Shown: positions 1 through 10,972 of the stretch, in pieces
Numbering within the stretch: the first letter of the stretch is position 1
How the letters are laid out: each line of letters begins with the position of its first letter
From: Urophycis tenuis
Taxonomy: Eukaryota; Chordata; Actinopteri; Gadiformes; Phycidae
Length of the DNA stretch: 64,000 bases
Direction: 5' to 3'
Assembly (NCBI GenBank): GCA_036785325.1
Contig: JAXIVH010000145.1
Coordinates: 134,001 to 198,000, forward strand
Notes under the pieces: model-generated
What the model was told of the DNA's origin: nothing
The model's input: the letters and a program-made list of their open reading frames with translations, nothing else
Database searches by the model: none
Translations under genes and position numbers: made by a program

Positions 1-3000
1 CTGTGCCTTCAGCCAACGCTCGTACAGCTTCCGATGGAACTCGGGTGATGTCTCTGAGCGTGCGGTCTTATCCGGCGCCTCCGCATCCAGAGTTACCGGG
101 TGCGTTTCCAAGAGTTTGTCGTATGCCGCCTGGACGTCCATCTGCAGATTTGATCCATGCTGGCGGGCAGCATCCCGTGCAGCACAACGGGCACCACGAC
201 TGGAACCCTCATCTGCACTGCACTCAGCACTAAATAAAAAAATAAGAATATTATAAGAATATATGTATATATAATATATTGTGGGTTTGATTATGTTTAC
301 AAATTGTTGATTGTCTTAATTGTGTTGACAAATATAAAACATGCTTACCTTGAGCCACCAGCCAGCATAGCCAGCAGCTGACTGGCCCTCACAATATTGC
401 ATGACTGCTTCATGCGGTAATGTTTTTCCGCCGTTGCAGTTGAATGCGTGAGGTAGTCAGCCACCAGGGACTTTTCTGCATCAGTCATAGTCTTGGTGGC
501 CGTCTCAAAGACTCGCCGTGCCAACTGGCTGGTAACTGGCTCGATGTTGTATCTGAAATGCAAGTTTAAACAGTACATTAATATGACATCTCACTTGAGA
601 CAGCTATTAATAGAAGTACATATTGGAGGGGAAATTAATCATGATAGTTAGCTTACTTTGCGTGCAGCCGGTTCAGGTCATTGGAGGCATTATAGATCGG
701 CCTCCCCGTGGTGGAGATGAAGAATCGTTCCTCACCCTCCCCGTCATCCCTCTTGCACCTCCTGGAGTTCAGGAGTTGTGGCCGCACCCGGGTGTAGTAA
801 ATGTCAAACCACTGTTGGCAGAGGAAAAATAGGAATAAAGATACATGTTCTATTGCTGTTGAACAGGTTCTGACGGGTTCTGACACGAAAATTGATGAAC
901 TTACCAACTCCTCCTCCCGTGAAAGGGCAAACGTGGCCACTTGTTGAGCAGCAGTCTTCACTCCAATAATTGCATGGCCTGACTCATTTATCTTCCTGGC
1001 ACTCCACTCCCGCACCTGCACAAAACAAGGATATTACATTAATGCATGAGGGTAATTGCAAAAATTGCCGAAATTTACTAACAGAGTACAATAATACTCA
1101 CAGTCATGTGCTCCACCACGCCTGGTCGCTGGAGGTGCCTCAAGATCACCACTGCCTCGAGATAGTAGACAACGAAGCCGCACTCCGTCAACTCCAGGGC
1201 ACTGTCTTCTGGCCAGACCTTGCCGATGACTGTGCAGAAGTCCTCCTTTGCAGCCCTCAGCACAGCCAAGCAGTCATGTGGTGTCCGTGGGTTCCGTTCG
1301 AGCAACCTGTCATGCCTATGAAAAAAAAAGATGCAAATTATGAACACAGGGTTATGTGTTCATACTACAATGTGCCACATTGCTCACATATCTGTAGTTT
1401 AATCCGGTTAAATGGGTGCAAACAATGACACTTACCTCGTTTGGGTGATCTCCTTGCTCACTTGCTTGGAGCAGCTTTTCTGAAGAGATCCAATGTAGTC
1501 AATAAAATCCTTGCAGTCCTCATGTAGTGTGCGATCGTCATGCCTCAGGTTGGTGCTGACGGTGTGGTACACCAGGAATCTGTCAGAGGAAGTACAAGTA
1601 TTTAAGTATGTACATGTATTTAAGCCCAATTAAGTTCTTGTCTACACAAGTGTTGACATGATATGAAAAAAAAAAAAACTCCAAATGCTACCAACCTTTT
1701 CAGGCTCTTGAGATAGTTGAGTTGGGTCTGTTTTTTAAGTTTAGCCTCAGAGAGCTCACGGATGTACTCTTTGGCCTTTGTCCTGTTCCGGACAACCTCG
1801 AGGGATGGTTTCTGGGGGTCCATGTAATACAGGAACCTTGCAACATTTTCAACCTAAAAAAGAAAAATAGGTAAAAATCTCACGTCACTTACTCAAGCTA
1901 AGTTTTACAGTAAATGAGGTGACATCTCCCCAACTAAGGAGGCTGTGACAGAATTTACTGTTCTGATTGCACCAAAGGCATGGAACTACCTTCAACACAC
2001 AAATTAATCACATTATGTCCTCAGCCTTCCTCTTCCTCCTCTTCCTCCACCTTTACTGTGTGCCAGTTATGAGTCATTCACCTCTGAATAAATTCATTAG
2101 CATGCTGATGATCACCCATGCTAATGGGTGGGTTGGGCCATTGTTCCCAACCCACCCATTAGCATGGGTGATCATCAGCATGCTAATGAATCTATTCAGA
2201 CCTTGACCTAGTTTTAACCTTTTTGACCTAGTTTTAAGTTTGACCTAGTTTTAACTTGTTTTTTATACTAAACAGTTTATAAAGAACAGTAACTCCAATT
2301 CTGTCCTCCGACCTTCCTTCCCCACCATTCAAATAAATAAAATATTTTTTACTCACCTCCTGTTTAAAATTCTCGTTGTTAAGGTCTTTTTCCAGGTACG
2401 TGCCAAAGTCCTTCAGCAACGGATAGTCCAGAGAATGTCTTTTGTAAAGGCCCTTCTCTGCCATGAGCTTCCTGGACTGGTTCTTCCACTGCACCTCCTG
2501 GTCACTGCAATGTGGAAACATTGTTGTTGTTATAATAGTGCATATTTTTGATTCATGTGACTCACAATCAAAAACAACCATCATCAGTGACGCTGTAAAA
2601 CTGAGATTCTCACCACTGAAAGAACTCGCCGCTGCTCACAGATTCAGCCTGCTCACTCTCGCCAGTCTCAGGAGCTGCAGCGCCGGATGGCTGTGTAGCT
2701 GGGGTGCTGGTGGAAGGCCATGTGTTGGCATTAGGCAGTTGTGGGGGCATGTCGGTCACAACCACGTGGCGACGCTGTAGCTCCTCAAGCAACCTTTCAA
2801 TAAACAAACAAAAAAAAAACAATTTAGATTTCATGTTAATAAATGTCAGACAGAGTAAACAAAAGGTGATGTTTAAAAAAAAACACAGATTGAAAAGACC
2901 TTCCACCAACCTGCCAAGTGAATTGGCGTCATCAAAAATCTGGCGAAGGAGGGGGTAGCTAAACACCCTGCAATTAACCAGAACATCATGGGCTTCCTTC

Positions 3001-3519
3001 TTGGCTTTGTCCACCACTTCGGCAATGACATCTTCTGGCCCTTGCTTCATGCAGACCCTGCGCAGATGCACTGACAGGGTCGGCTGGGTTTTGTGGCAGA
3101 AGGGGCACAGCAGATAGTGCCTGTAGATTTCACTTGGGATAGAAAAAGACAGACGTTTAATTAACTTAATATGAGAGAGCGAAAGAGCTCAAGAAAAGGG
3201 TTAGGGTTAGGATTAGGAGCTCCAAACAAAGACACAGAGAAGCCTTGAAACAAAAAAGGGCAACCAGAAAAAGAAAGAAATGGGTAGAGACAACAAGATG
3301 AGGGTGAGACTGAGGAACAAATAGTCATTGGGCTACAACCCGTGCCAAGAAGAAAGAAAAGAAAAAAAGATATACAGAGAACTGTAACAAAAAGCCAAAA
3401 AATGAACCAAAAATTAGGCCAAAGGTATATTAGCACATGTACTAGCCAGCAAAACAGACAAAGAACAAAGCAGAACTTACCCCTTGGAAGCCATTCTTCA
3501 GGAATGAAAAAGGTGTGAG
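1..3519 (-). CDS. Spliced zinc-finger / tyrosine-recombinase-like gene, 11 exons, 3' end outside window
   Basis: Exons read on the minus strand are 3481-3519 (ATG at 3492-3494), 2911-3132, 2614-2793, 2357-2504, 1696-1853, 1436-1579, 1102-1315, 905-1015, 657-811, 349-552 and 1-229 (cut by the window edge). Every junction has GT/AG splice sites and all join in one open frame of about 593 codons, which is strong evidence for a real spliced gene. Residues 14-32 form C-x2-C-x9-H-x4-C, a zinc-finger-like motif. A Ser/Thr/Pro/Ala-rich linker is followed by a helical segment. The C-terminal part then shows the pattern expected of tyrosine recombinases: an Arg in QRPGVVEHMT (exon 1102-1315), a second Arg in SQLARR, a His in LTHST and a Tyr in AEKHYR (exon 349-552). 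The second-box His is Gln. By family knowledge this would be a DNA strand-exchange fold, perhaps a Crypton-like or domesticated recombinase. That function is inferred. An acceptor before 3519 implies an upstream untranslated exon that I cannot place. Confidence 0.72.
2083..2200. repeat. Near-perfect 55-bp inverted repeat (hairpin) inside an intron
   Basis: The arms 2083-2137 and 2146-2200 are reverse complements with one mismatch and an 8-nt spacer. The sequence lies in the intron between exons 1696-1853 and 2357-2504 of the recombinase-like gene. Related sequence with shorter perfect palindromes recurs at 4905-5220, so this is a small dispersed hairpin family, possibly MITE-derived. Confidence 0.9.
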
Positions 3520-3531
3520 CTGAAAGAAATG

Positions 3532-3672
3532 TAAAATGGAATGAAATGAATGTAAAATGAATGAAATGTGAAATGGAATTAAATGAATGTAAAATGAATG
3601 AAATGTGAAATGGAATTAAATGAATGTAAAATGAATTAAATGTAAATAGGAATGAAATGAATGTAAAATGAA
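3532..3672. repeat. AT-rich minisatellite (GAATGAAATG / GAATGTAAAATG words)
   Basis: Short words such as GAATGTAAAATG and GAAATGTGAAATGGAATTAAAT alternate in tandem immediately upstream (minus-strand sense) of the first identified exon of the recombinase-like gene. No coding signal is visible. Confidence 0.8.
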
Positions 3673-3674
3673 AA

Positions 3675-3859
3675 AGTAGTCCAAATCGCTGGAGATATCT
3701 TCAATGAAGACAGTAGTCCAAATCGCTGGAGCAATCTTCAGTGAAGACAGTAGTCCAAATCGCTGGAGGAATCTTCAATGAAGGCAGTAGTCCAAATCGC
3801 TGGAGCAATCTTCAGTGAAGACAGTAGTCCAAATCGCTGGAGAAATCTTCAATGAAGAC
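3675..3859. repeat. 37-bp tandem repeat, five copies
   Basis: Copies start at 3675, 3712, 3749, 3786 and 3823, each beginning AGTAGTCCAAATCGCTGGAG. They differ by a few substitutions only. Confidence 0.9.
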
Positions 3860-3954
3860 AGGAACCCTACTAGAGTACAAGAGTACAAAAAGAAGAGTAA
3901 CTGGGACCTCTAAAGGTCTCACCTTATATGCTCAAACAAGGGGACTATCGTGCT

Positions 3955-4052
3955 GACTGGGGGGGGTGGCTAACCTGTGATTGGCTGGAGTGGGGGGTTG
4001 GCTTACCTGTGATTGGCTTGAGTGGGGGGTTGGCTAACCTGTGATTGGCTCT
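3955..4052. repeat. 32-bp tandem repeat, three copies
   Basis: GATTGGCT recurs at 3979, 4011 and 4043 within a unit rich in TGGGGGGTTGGCT. Each unit contains an ATTGG (reverse CCAAT) word. The repeat lies about 0.5 kb upstream of the first identified exon of the minus-strand gene, so a promoter-proximal role is possible but unproven. Confidence 0.8.
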
Positions 4053-4086
4053 AACTCTGACCAATTGTGATCTTTCAAGTTACTTT

Positions 4087-4527
4087 TTTATTTTATTTAG
4101 TTATTTCTTCTGCACTAAATTAACCTTATAACATTTTTAAAAATAATCTTTTACTCTTTTAAGTTATTTCTTCCGCACAAAATTATTTAATTACATTTTA
4201 AAATAATATTTTAACCACTGGAACTTATTACAGGTATTTTATTTAGTTATTTCTTCTGCACTAAATTAACCTTATAACATTTTTAAAAATAATCTTTTAA
4301 TCTTTTAAGTTATTTCTTCCGCACAAAATGATCTTAAAAACATTTTAAAATAATAGTTTAACCACTGGAACTTATTACAGGTATTTTATTTAGTTATTTC
4401 TTCTGCACTAAATTAACCTTATAACATTTTTAAAAATAATCTTTTAATCTTTTAAGTTATTTCTTCCGCACAAAATTATCTTAATAACATTTTAAAATAA
4501 TGTTTTAACCACTGGAACTTATTACAG
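4087..4527. repeat. AT-rich tandem repeat of about 147 bp, three copies
   Basis: TTATTTCTTCTGCACTAAAT occurs at 4101, 4247 and 4394, giving 146-147 bp spacing. Each unit also holds a second related half with TTATTTCTTCCGCACAAAAT, so the unit is itself an old dimer. Confidence 0.9.
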
Positions 4528-5345
4528 GTAAAAATCTCTTGTCACTTACTCAAGCTAAGTTTTACAGCAAATGAGGTGAACTCTCCCCAACTAAGGAGTC
4601 TGTGACAGCATTTAGTTACTGTTCTGATTTGTTTGAAGTTGTCAACTAGTATACATTTTTCAATCTTATAAATAGCAGTAACTCATTGTTGTCCTCCACT
4701 TCCTTCCCCACCACTCATCTGACAACATCAGGAGAAGTTTCAGTCTGACTGAGTAAGTTTTGCACTTATAATATATGTTATTCCATGTTTATTTTTTAAA
4801 TGTGTCATTTCAGGAGTCAGTGGTCAATAGTAACTATTACAACTCTGTAACTAAATTCTGTCCCCAGCCTTCCTCTTCCTCCTCTTCCTCCCCCATGCAT
4901 GTGTGCCAGTTATGAGTCATTCACCTCTGAATAGATTCATTAGCATGGGTTGTGCACATTTTGCCCAACCCATGCTAATGGGTGGGTTGGGCCATTGTTC
5001 CCAACCCACCCATTCATAACCCATCAGGTATGAGTCATTCACCTCTGAATAGATTCATTAGCATGGGTGTTCATTAGCATGGGCATGAGCATGAGCATGC
5101 TAATGAACACCCAGTCACACCTTGACCTAGTTTTAAGTTTTGACCTACTTTGAAAAAGAACATTCACCTCTGAATAGATTCATTAGCATGGGTGTTCATT
5201 AGCATGGGTTGGACACATTGTGGGCGTAACTAGTGGTAAAGCAACTAGTAGCAGTAACTAATTGTTGCCCTCCACTTCCTTCCCCACCACTCATCTGACA
5301 ACATCAGGAGAAGTTTCAGTCTGACTGAGTAAGTTTTACACTTAT
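4528..5345. repeat. Dispersed repeats and short palindromes, no gene seen
   Basis: 4537-4640 is a second copy of intronic sequence at 1872-1966. A segment with CCACTTCCTTCCCCACCACT occurs twice (about 4698 and 5270). Perfect short inverted repeats lie at 4939-4952/4966-4979 (14 bp) and 5065-5081/5096-5112 (17 bp), related to the large hairpin at 2083-2200. No open frame with coding character is visible. Confidence 0.75.
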
Positions 5346-5727
5346 AATCTGTGTTATTACATGTTTTGCAAGTTTTAAACTAGTATAAAACTAGTATAAA
5401 GGTTGTTTTAGTAAATAAATAATACATAAATAAAGTAATAAATAAAGTTGTTTTTTTCTGTAATGCCGGTTGTTGAACGACATTCAGTTGCAAAACAAAC
5501 CAAATATATAATGTAATATAAATAACTTTGATATATATCATTTAAGAATACAAATTGAAAAAAAAAAAAAAATCAAGGCACAAATATGAATACTGCAAAA
5601 TGTAATGTTGAAGGTGAGCACTGGAGAACCGTGGAACTCTGAAATACGTCTCGTACTTTGTAAAAAATAAAATAAAAAAGCAAGTGCAATTTGTTTTACA
5701 CCCAGTCCTTCATAACGCGCTGTGATC

Positions 5728-5770
5728 ATGGAGAGGGAGGACCACCGTGAGCTGACCCATACCCAATTGA
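5728..5770 (+). other. Candidate short first coding exon (ATG to GTAAGT)
   Basis: An ATG at 5728 opens a 14-codon frame that reaches A|GTAAGT at 5771. The following tandem repeat units contain a 50-bp segment with acceptor-like and donor-like borders. This could be the start of a small spliced transcript, but no protein family is recognised and chance is a real alternative. Confidence 0.2.
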
Positions 5771-6548
5771 GTAAGTATGTCAGAATTTATCAATTTATTA
5801 ATTTATTTGTTAATTGTAATCAGGTTAAAATACAATAAACACATGAGTGGACATGCCTAAACATGTCCCAGTGGATCTGCACATTTTTGTTGATCAAGCA
5901 ATTTTTGAAAACCACTTCACTTGTTACAAATGACTTGTACAGGTCACTTACTCAAGCTGAGAGCGTCAGCACAAGAGCTGAACCCTCCCAAAGTGAGTAA
6001 GTGTGTGTCAGAAATTATTAACTTTAATTTTAATCAGGTTAAAATGAAATAAACACATGAGTGGACATGCCTAAACATGTCCCAGTGGATCTGCACATTT
6101 TTGTTGATCAAGCAATTTTTGAAAACCACTTCACTTGTTACAAATGACTTGTACAGGTCACTTACTCAAGCTGAGAGCGTCAGCACAAGAGCTGAACCCT
6201 CCCAAAGTGAGTAAGTGTGTGTCAGAAATTATTAACTTTAATTTTAATCAGGTTAAAATGAAATAAACACATGAGTGGACATGCCTAAACATGTCCCAGT
6301 GGATCTGCACATTTTTGTTGATCAAGCAATTTTTGAAAACCACTTTACTTGTTACAAATGACATTCACAGGTCACTTACTCAAGCCGCGAGCTTCAGCAC
6401 AAGAGCTGAACCCTCCCAAAATGAGTACGTGTGTGTCAGAAATTATTAACTTTAATTTTAATCAGGTTAAAATGAAATAAACACATTAGTGGACATGCCT
6501 AAACATGCCCCAGTGGAATTGCACAATTTTTGTTGATCAAGCAATTTT
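5771..6548. repeat. 214-bp tandem repeat (about 3.6 copies), unrelated to the main satellite
   Basis: The word AGTGGACATGCCTAAACATG recurs with exact 214-bp spacing (5845, 6059, 6273, 6487). Three units contain a 50-bp segment preceded by TGTACAG or CACAG and, in the first two, followed by AAA|GTGAGT. Sequence similarity to the 214-bp satellite farther right is not apparent by eye. Confidence 0.92.
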
Positions 6549-6589
6549 AGATTTTAGAAGTATCTGTTGGCCTTGGGGGTGGTCAATGG

Positions 6590-6909
6590 GGGTTGAATCA
6601 CCATGGGCGCCCATTCATTGTCAATGGGAGTTGGATCACCATGGGCGCCCATTCATTGTCAATGGGAGTTGGATCACCATCGGCGCCCATTCATGTCAAT
6701 GGGGGTTGGATCACCATGGGCGCCCATTCATTGTCAATTGGGGTTGGATCACCATGGGCGCCCATTCATTGTCAATGGGAGTTGGATCACCATGGGCGCC
6801 CATTCATTGTCAATGGGAGTTGGATCACCATGGGCGTCCATTCATTGTCAATGGGAGTTGGATCACCATGGGGCCCATTCATTGTCAATGGGAATTGGAT
6901 CACCATGGG
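6590..6909. repeat. 38-bp minisatellite, about 8.5 copies
   Basis: Units built on TTGGATCACCATGGGCGCCC plus CATTCATTGTCAATGGGAG recur every 38 bp (first spacings 6601, 6639, 6677). Open frames in all three plus frames are products of the repeat. Confidence 0.93.
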
Positions 6910-7204
6910 GCCGTTTGTCGAGAGCCGCGCAGAGTGCTCAATCAGTGTCGCCGAGGCCGCCGGGGAGTGCTTAAGAGTGGGTGACCGTGCTCGGCTGGCG
7001 CCCGGGTTGCTGGGTGTGCCGTGGAGATGGTGGGTGAGCGGTGGTTCTAGTCCGGCCACGGTGCTCTGTGCCTGGGGTGGGTGGGTGGGTGGGTGGGGGT
7101 GGATGTAGGGTGGGTACTCTTGCTGGCTACTGTGTCCGCGTGTGGTGCCCTCTCCCTGGGACGGGCGCTGCTGGTGGGTGGTGGTGGTGGTGCCGGTGCT
7201 AGTA
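6910..7204. other. GC-rich spacer with a short GGGT-type tract, no gene seen
   Basis: The stretch is GC-rich with a (GTGG)n-like simple tract near 7077-7105. Nothing in either strand resembles a known protein or RNA. Confidence 0.6.
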
Positions 7205-8626
7205 ATAGTAGTATGTTCCATGTGGACCACCATGGGCAAGCCCTATTCAACGTGGGTCCACGTGAAAACAACCCAGGCCCACACAGCCCCCCTATGGGCC
7301 TAGAGGGCCAGGACCACCGTGGGCCCCCGTGGGTAAAGTCCCCCCATCAGACCGCCGGGGGTGGGCCAGGTCCCAGGGGACCCAGGGCCCCACACCGGCT
7401 TGCCCCCCCACGGTTGTGGGCGAAGGATCTACGTGGAGCACCATGTACCACCGGCATAGACAGCTACGGGCAAGCCCCACTCACCGTGGGTCCGTGCGAA
7501 AAGGCCACGGGCCCAGGACCACCGCAGTCCCCCGCATCAGACCCCCGGGGGTGGGCCAGGTCCCAGGGGACCCAGGGCCCCACACCGGCTTGCCCCCCCA
7601 CGGTTGTGGGCGAAGGGTCTACGTGGAGCACCATGTACCACCGGCATAGACAGCTACGGGCAAGCCCCACTCAACCCGGGGTCCGTGCGAAAAGGCCCCG
7701 GGCCCAGGACCGCCGCAGGCCCCCCCATCAGACCCCCGGGGTCGGGCCAGGTCCCAGTGCCCCACGACGGCCTGGTCCCCCACGGTTGTGGGTGAAAGAT
7801 CTACGTGGAGCACCATGTACCACCGGCATAGACAGCTATGGGCAAGCGTCACTCACCGTGGGTCCGTGCGAAAATGCCACGGGCCCAGGACAACCGCAGG
7901 CCCCCCCATCAGACCCCCGGGGTCGGGCCAGGTCCCAGGGCCCCACGATGGCCTGGTCCCCCACGGTTGTGGGTGAAAAATCTACGTGGAGCACCATGTA
8001 CCACCGGCATAGACAGCTATGGGCAAGCGTCACTCACCGTGGGTCCGTGCGAAAAGGCCACGGGCCCAGGACAACCGCAGGCCCCCCCATCAGACCCCCG
8101 GGGTCGGGCCAGGTCCCAGGGGACCCAGGGCCCCACACCGGCTTGCCCCCCCACGGTTGTGTGCGAAGGATCTACGTGGAGCACCATGTACCACCGGCAC
8201 AGACAGCTACGGGCGAGCCCCGCTCACCCTGGGTCCGTGCGAAAAGGCCCCGGGCCCAGGGCCCCCTATGGGCCTATAGGGCCGGGACCGTCTTGGTCCC
8301 CCATGGGCTGAGGCCCCCCCATCGGACCCCCGGGGGTGGGCCAGGTCCCAGGGGTCCCAGGGCCCCACACCGGCCTGGTCCCCCACGGTTGCGGGCTACA
8401 CATCTGCGTGGACCAACATGGACCACTATGGGTAGGCCCCGCTCACCCTGGGTCCATGCGAAAAGTCCCCGGGCCCAGGGCCCCCTATGGGCCTACAGGG
8501 CCGGGACCACCTTGGTCCCCCATGGGCTGAGGCCCCCCCATCGGACCCCCGGGGGTGGGCCAGGTCCCAGGGGTCCCAGGGCCCCACACCGGCCTGGTCC
8601 CCCACGGTTGCGGGCTACACATCTGC
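7205..8626. repeat. GC-rich tandem array, units of about 181-190 bp
   Basis: CACCATGTACCACCGGCATA recurs at 7439, 7629, 7811 and 7992, with a one-base variant at 8182. Spacings alternate between 181-182 and 190 bp. Two divergent, longer units follow (about 8260-8626), ending in a CTGCAGCTGCTGCAGCAGC stretch. Long open frames across the array on several frames come from GC richness and lack of stops, so they are not called as genes. Confidence 0.9.
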
Positions 8627-9500
8627 AGCTGCTGCAGCAGCTATGCCCGGTACACCCAGACAGCACAGCAGATGTGCACAAACTGTCTGCAACACGTGTA
8701 ATAACTGTCTGCACATGTTACAAATGCATAAATGCACCCTAGGACAGTATTGCCTGAAATCATATTTGAACATTTTTATCAATTTTGTGTATGCAGCACA
8801 TGTGCTGCACAGGCACTCGGGAGAAAAGTCAGTTGTGGTACTAAAATGTGGGTTATACACTGCTTTGATAGGCTGTCATTTAGGCTTCCAGATGATACAT
8901 TAATTGCAAAATATGTGCATGTCCAATAATCCATGCGGCATATGTGAAAAGTGCACATCAGGGTTGCCGATTCGTCGGGCGATTGTGAGATTCGCTGAAT
9001 AACTCAACAAGCGCAGTCTGTAACAGGTGAATTAACTGTCTGAACATGTCACAAATGCATCTGTCCACCCTGTCCACCCTAGCACAGCATTGGATCACAT
9101 CAAATTTGAACATTTTTATCAATTTTGTTTATGCAGCACTTGTGCCGCACAGGCAGTGGGGAGAAATGTCAGTTATGGTACTAAAATGTGGATTGTACAC
9201 TGCTTTGATAGGCTTTCATTTAGGCTTCCAGATGATACATTAATTGCAAAGTATGTGCACGTCCACTAATCCATGTGGCGTATGTGAAAAGTGCACGTCA
9301 GGGTTGTTAATTTGTCTGGCGATTGTGAGATTTGCTCAACAACTCAACAAGCGCAGTCTGTAACAAGTGAATTAACTGTCTGAACATGTCACAAATGCAT
9401 CTGTCCACCCTAGCAGAGCATTAGACCACATCAAACTTTGACTATTTTTATCAATTTTGTGTATATATCACCCGGGAGGAATTTCAAGTGTGGTTATACT
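8627..9500. repeat. Tandem repeat of about 335 bp, roughly 2.4 copies
   Basis: ACAAATGCAT occurs at 8720, 9051 and 9391 within matching sequence, giving units of 331 and 340 bp. Copies share the segment ending in TTTTTATCAATTTTGT and the following GGAGAAA motif, and they decay toward the right. Confidence 0.85.
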
Positions 9501-9950
9501 GTAGGTGGGTCTTACACTACTGTGATAAGCTGTCATTTAGACTTCCAGATGTAACATCAACTGCGAAATATTTGCACTTTCCAAGATCCATGCTGCATAT
9601 GTAAGACCTATATGTTGTACCTTCTTTGCTGTCATTCTGTAATCTCCAAGGGAAGATTTGCAAATCCTGGTAATGTCCACTAAATGTCAGTCTGTAGCTG
9701 GATTCAGAATGTAACCTCCCAACCCTGTATATGAGTGTGGACAACGAGAGTATGGGAAGACACAGAAAGATGAGAGTGAGTCACTTTTTTCAAATAAGAT
9801 TTGTTTTATTTGTTTTGATGAAATACATTACAAGTCAAGCAACATTTCTCAACAACTGAGTACATACAATTACACATGTCCAACATGTCACTATTTGTCA
9901 CTTGATTAACCTGGAAGTATCACAATTAGTACACATGGCTCCGACATTGA
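9501..9950. other. No feature recognised
   Basis: AT-rich unique-looking sequence. A reverse-strand AATAAA lies near 9805, but no associated gene can be seen. Confidence 0.5.
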
Positions 9951-10700
9951 GTAGTCAGAATGTATTTGGGAGATGTTTATATATATGTGAGTGGATAATA
10001 TATGTATGTGAGAGTGAGAATATGTAAGTGAGAAATGAATATGTTCGTCAGTCAAAATTATTACATGGGAGTAGGATATGTGGGAAAATGTATGTATATG
10101 TGAGAGAAGAATGACAGTTATATGTGACAATATATGTGAGGATGAGAATGTACATGTGACAGTGAGGATATATGTGATAGAAGAATATATGTGAGAGAAA
10201 GATATTATGTGAGGGTGAGAAGTATGTATGTGAGTGTATATATCTGATAGTGAGAATGTATATGTAAGGATATAATATGTATGTGGGAGAAATGTATATG
10301 TGACAATGAAACTATTTCTATGTGATGATGTATGTAGGAGAAGAAATGTATTTGGGAGTGAGAATGTATATGTAGCAGTGAGGACATTTATTTGTGAGTA
10401 TGTGAGAGAGGATATATGTATATGTGGGTGAGAATGTCTATGTGACAGTGATACTATTTCTATGTGATGATGTATATAGGAGAAGAAATGTACATGTGAT
10501 CAGAAATGTATGTGGGCGTGAGAATGTACATGTGACAATGAGCAAATACGTATGTGGGAGAAGAACGTTATGTGAGAGTAAGACAAATGTATGTGAGAGA
10601 GGAATATATGTATGTGAGAATGTATATGTAGGAGTGAGGACATTTGTATGTGGTAGTGAGTATGTATGTGAGAGAGGAATGTACGTGAGAATGAGAATAT
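9951..10700. repeat. Degenerate minisatellite of TATGTGAGAGTGAGAATG words
   Basis: Short purine-rich words with TATGTGAG, AGTGAGAATG and GTATATGTG recur irregularly for about 750 bp. Reverse-strand frames rich in Ser, His and Ile are artefacts of this repeat. Confidence 0.85.
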
Positions 10701-10972
10701 AGCACGCACGCGCGCGCATATATACACACACACACACGCATATATACACACGCATATATACACACACATATATATATATATACTTAAACATAGCTGACCC
10801 TTTTTTTCCCCCTTCTCGGGGATTATGCTCCCAGTTTTGATCTCGGACGTCTGGTCACTTATAGCATATAATAATATTCTATTACTGTTAAGCCAACTAT
10901 GAATAATAAAACAGGCCAAAACATGTGTCCTTTATCATAGCTACACGTATTACAAAAAAAACGCGTGAATTG
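10701..10972 (+). repeat. Partial composite module (right end only), M0
   Basis: CG/CA/TA microsatellites (10703-10785) lead into the same right-hand sequence found in every composite module (CATAGCTGACCC... to the A-run before CGCGTGAATTG). The exon-like left part is missing and is replaced by the degenerate minisatellite to the left. Confidence 0.85.

Noticed and set aside
6505..7108. Three overlapping plus-strand open frames with repeated short peptide units
   Set aside because: All are translations of the 38-bp minisatellite, open in every plus frame.
7081..8742. Plus-strand open frame of 553 codons, collagen-like in composition
   Set aside because: It coincides with the GC-rich tandem array, has open frames in parallel on other frames and strands, and shows no splice or family signal.
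9906..10919. Minus-strand frames rich in Ser, His, Ile, Tyr and Val
   Set aside because: Generated by the TATGTGAG minisatellite and CA/TA microsatellites.
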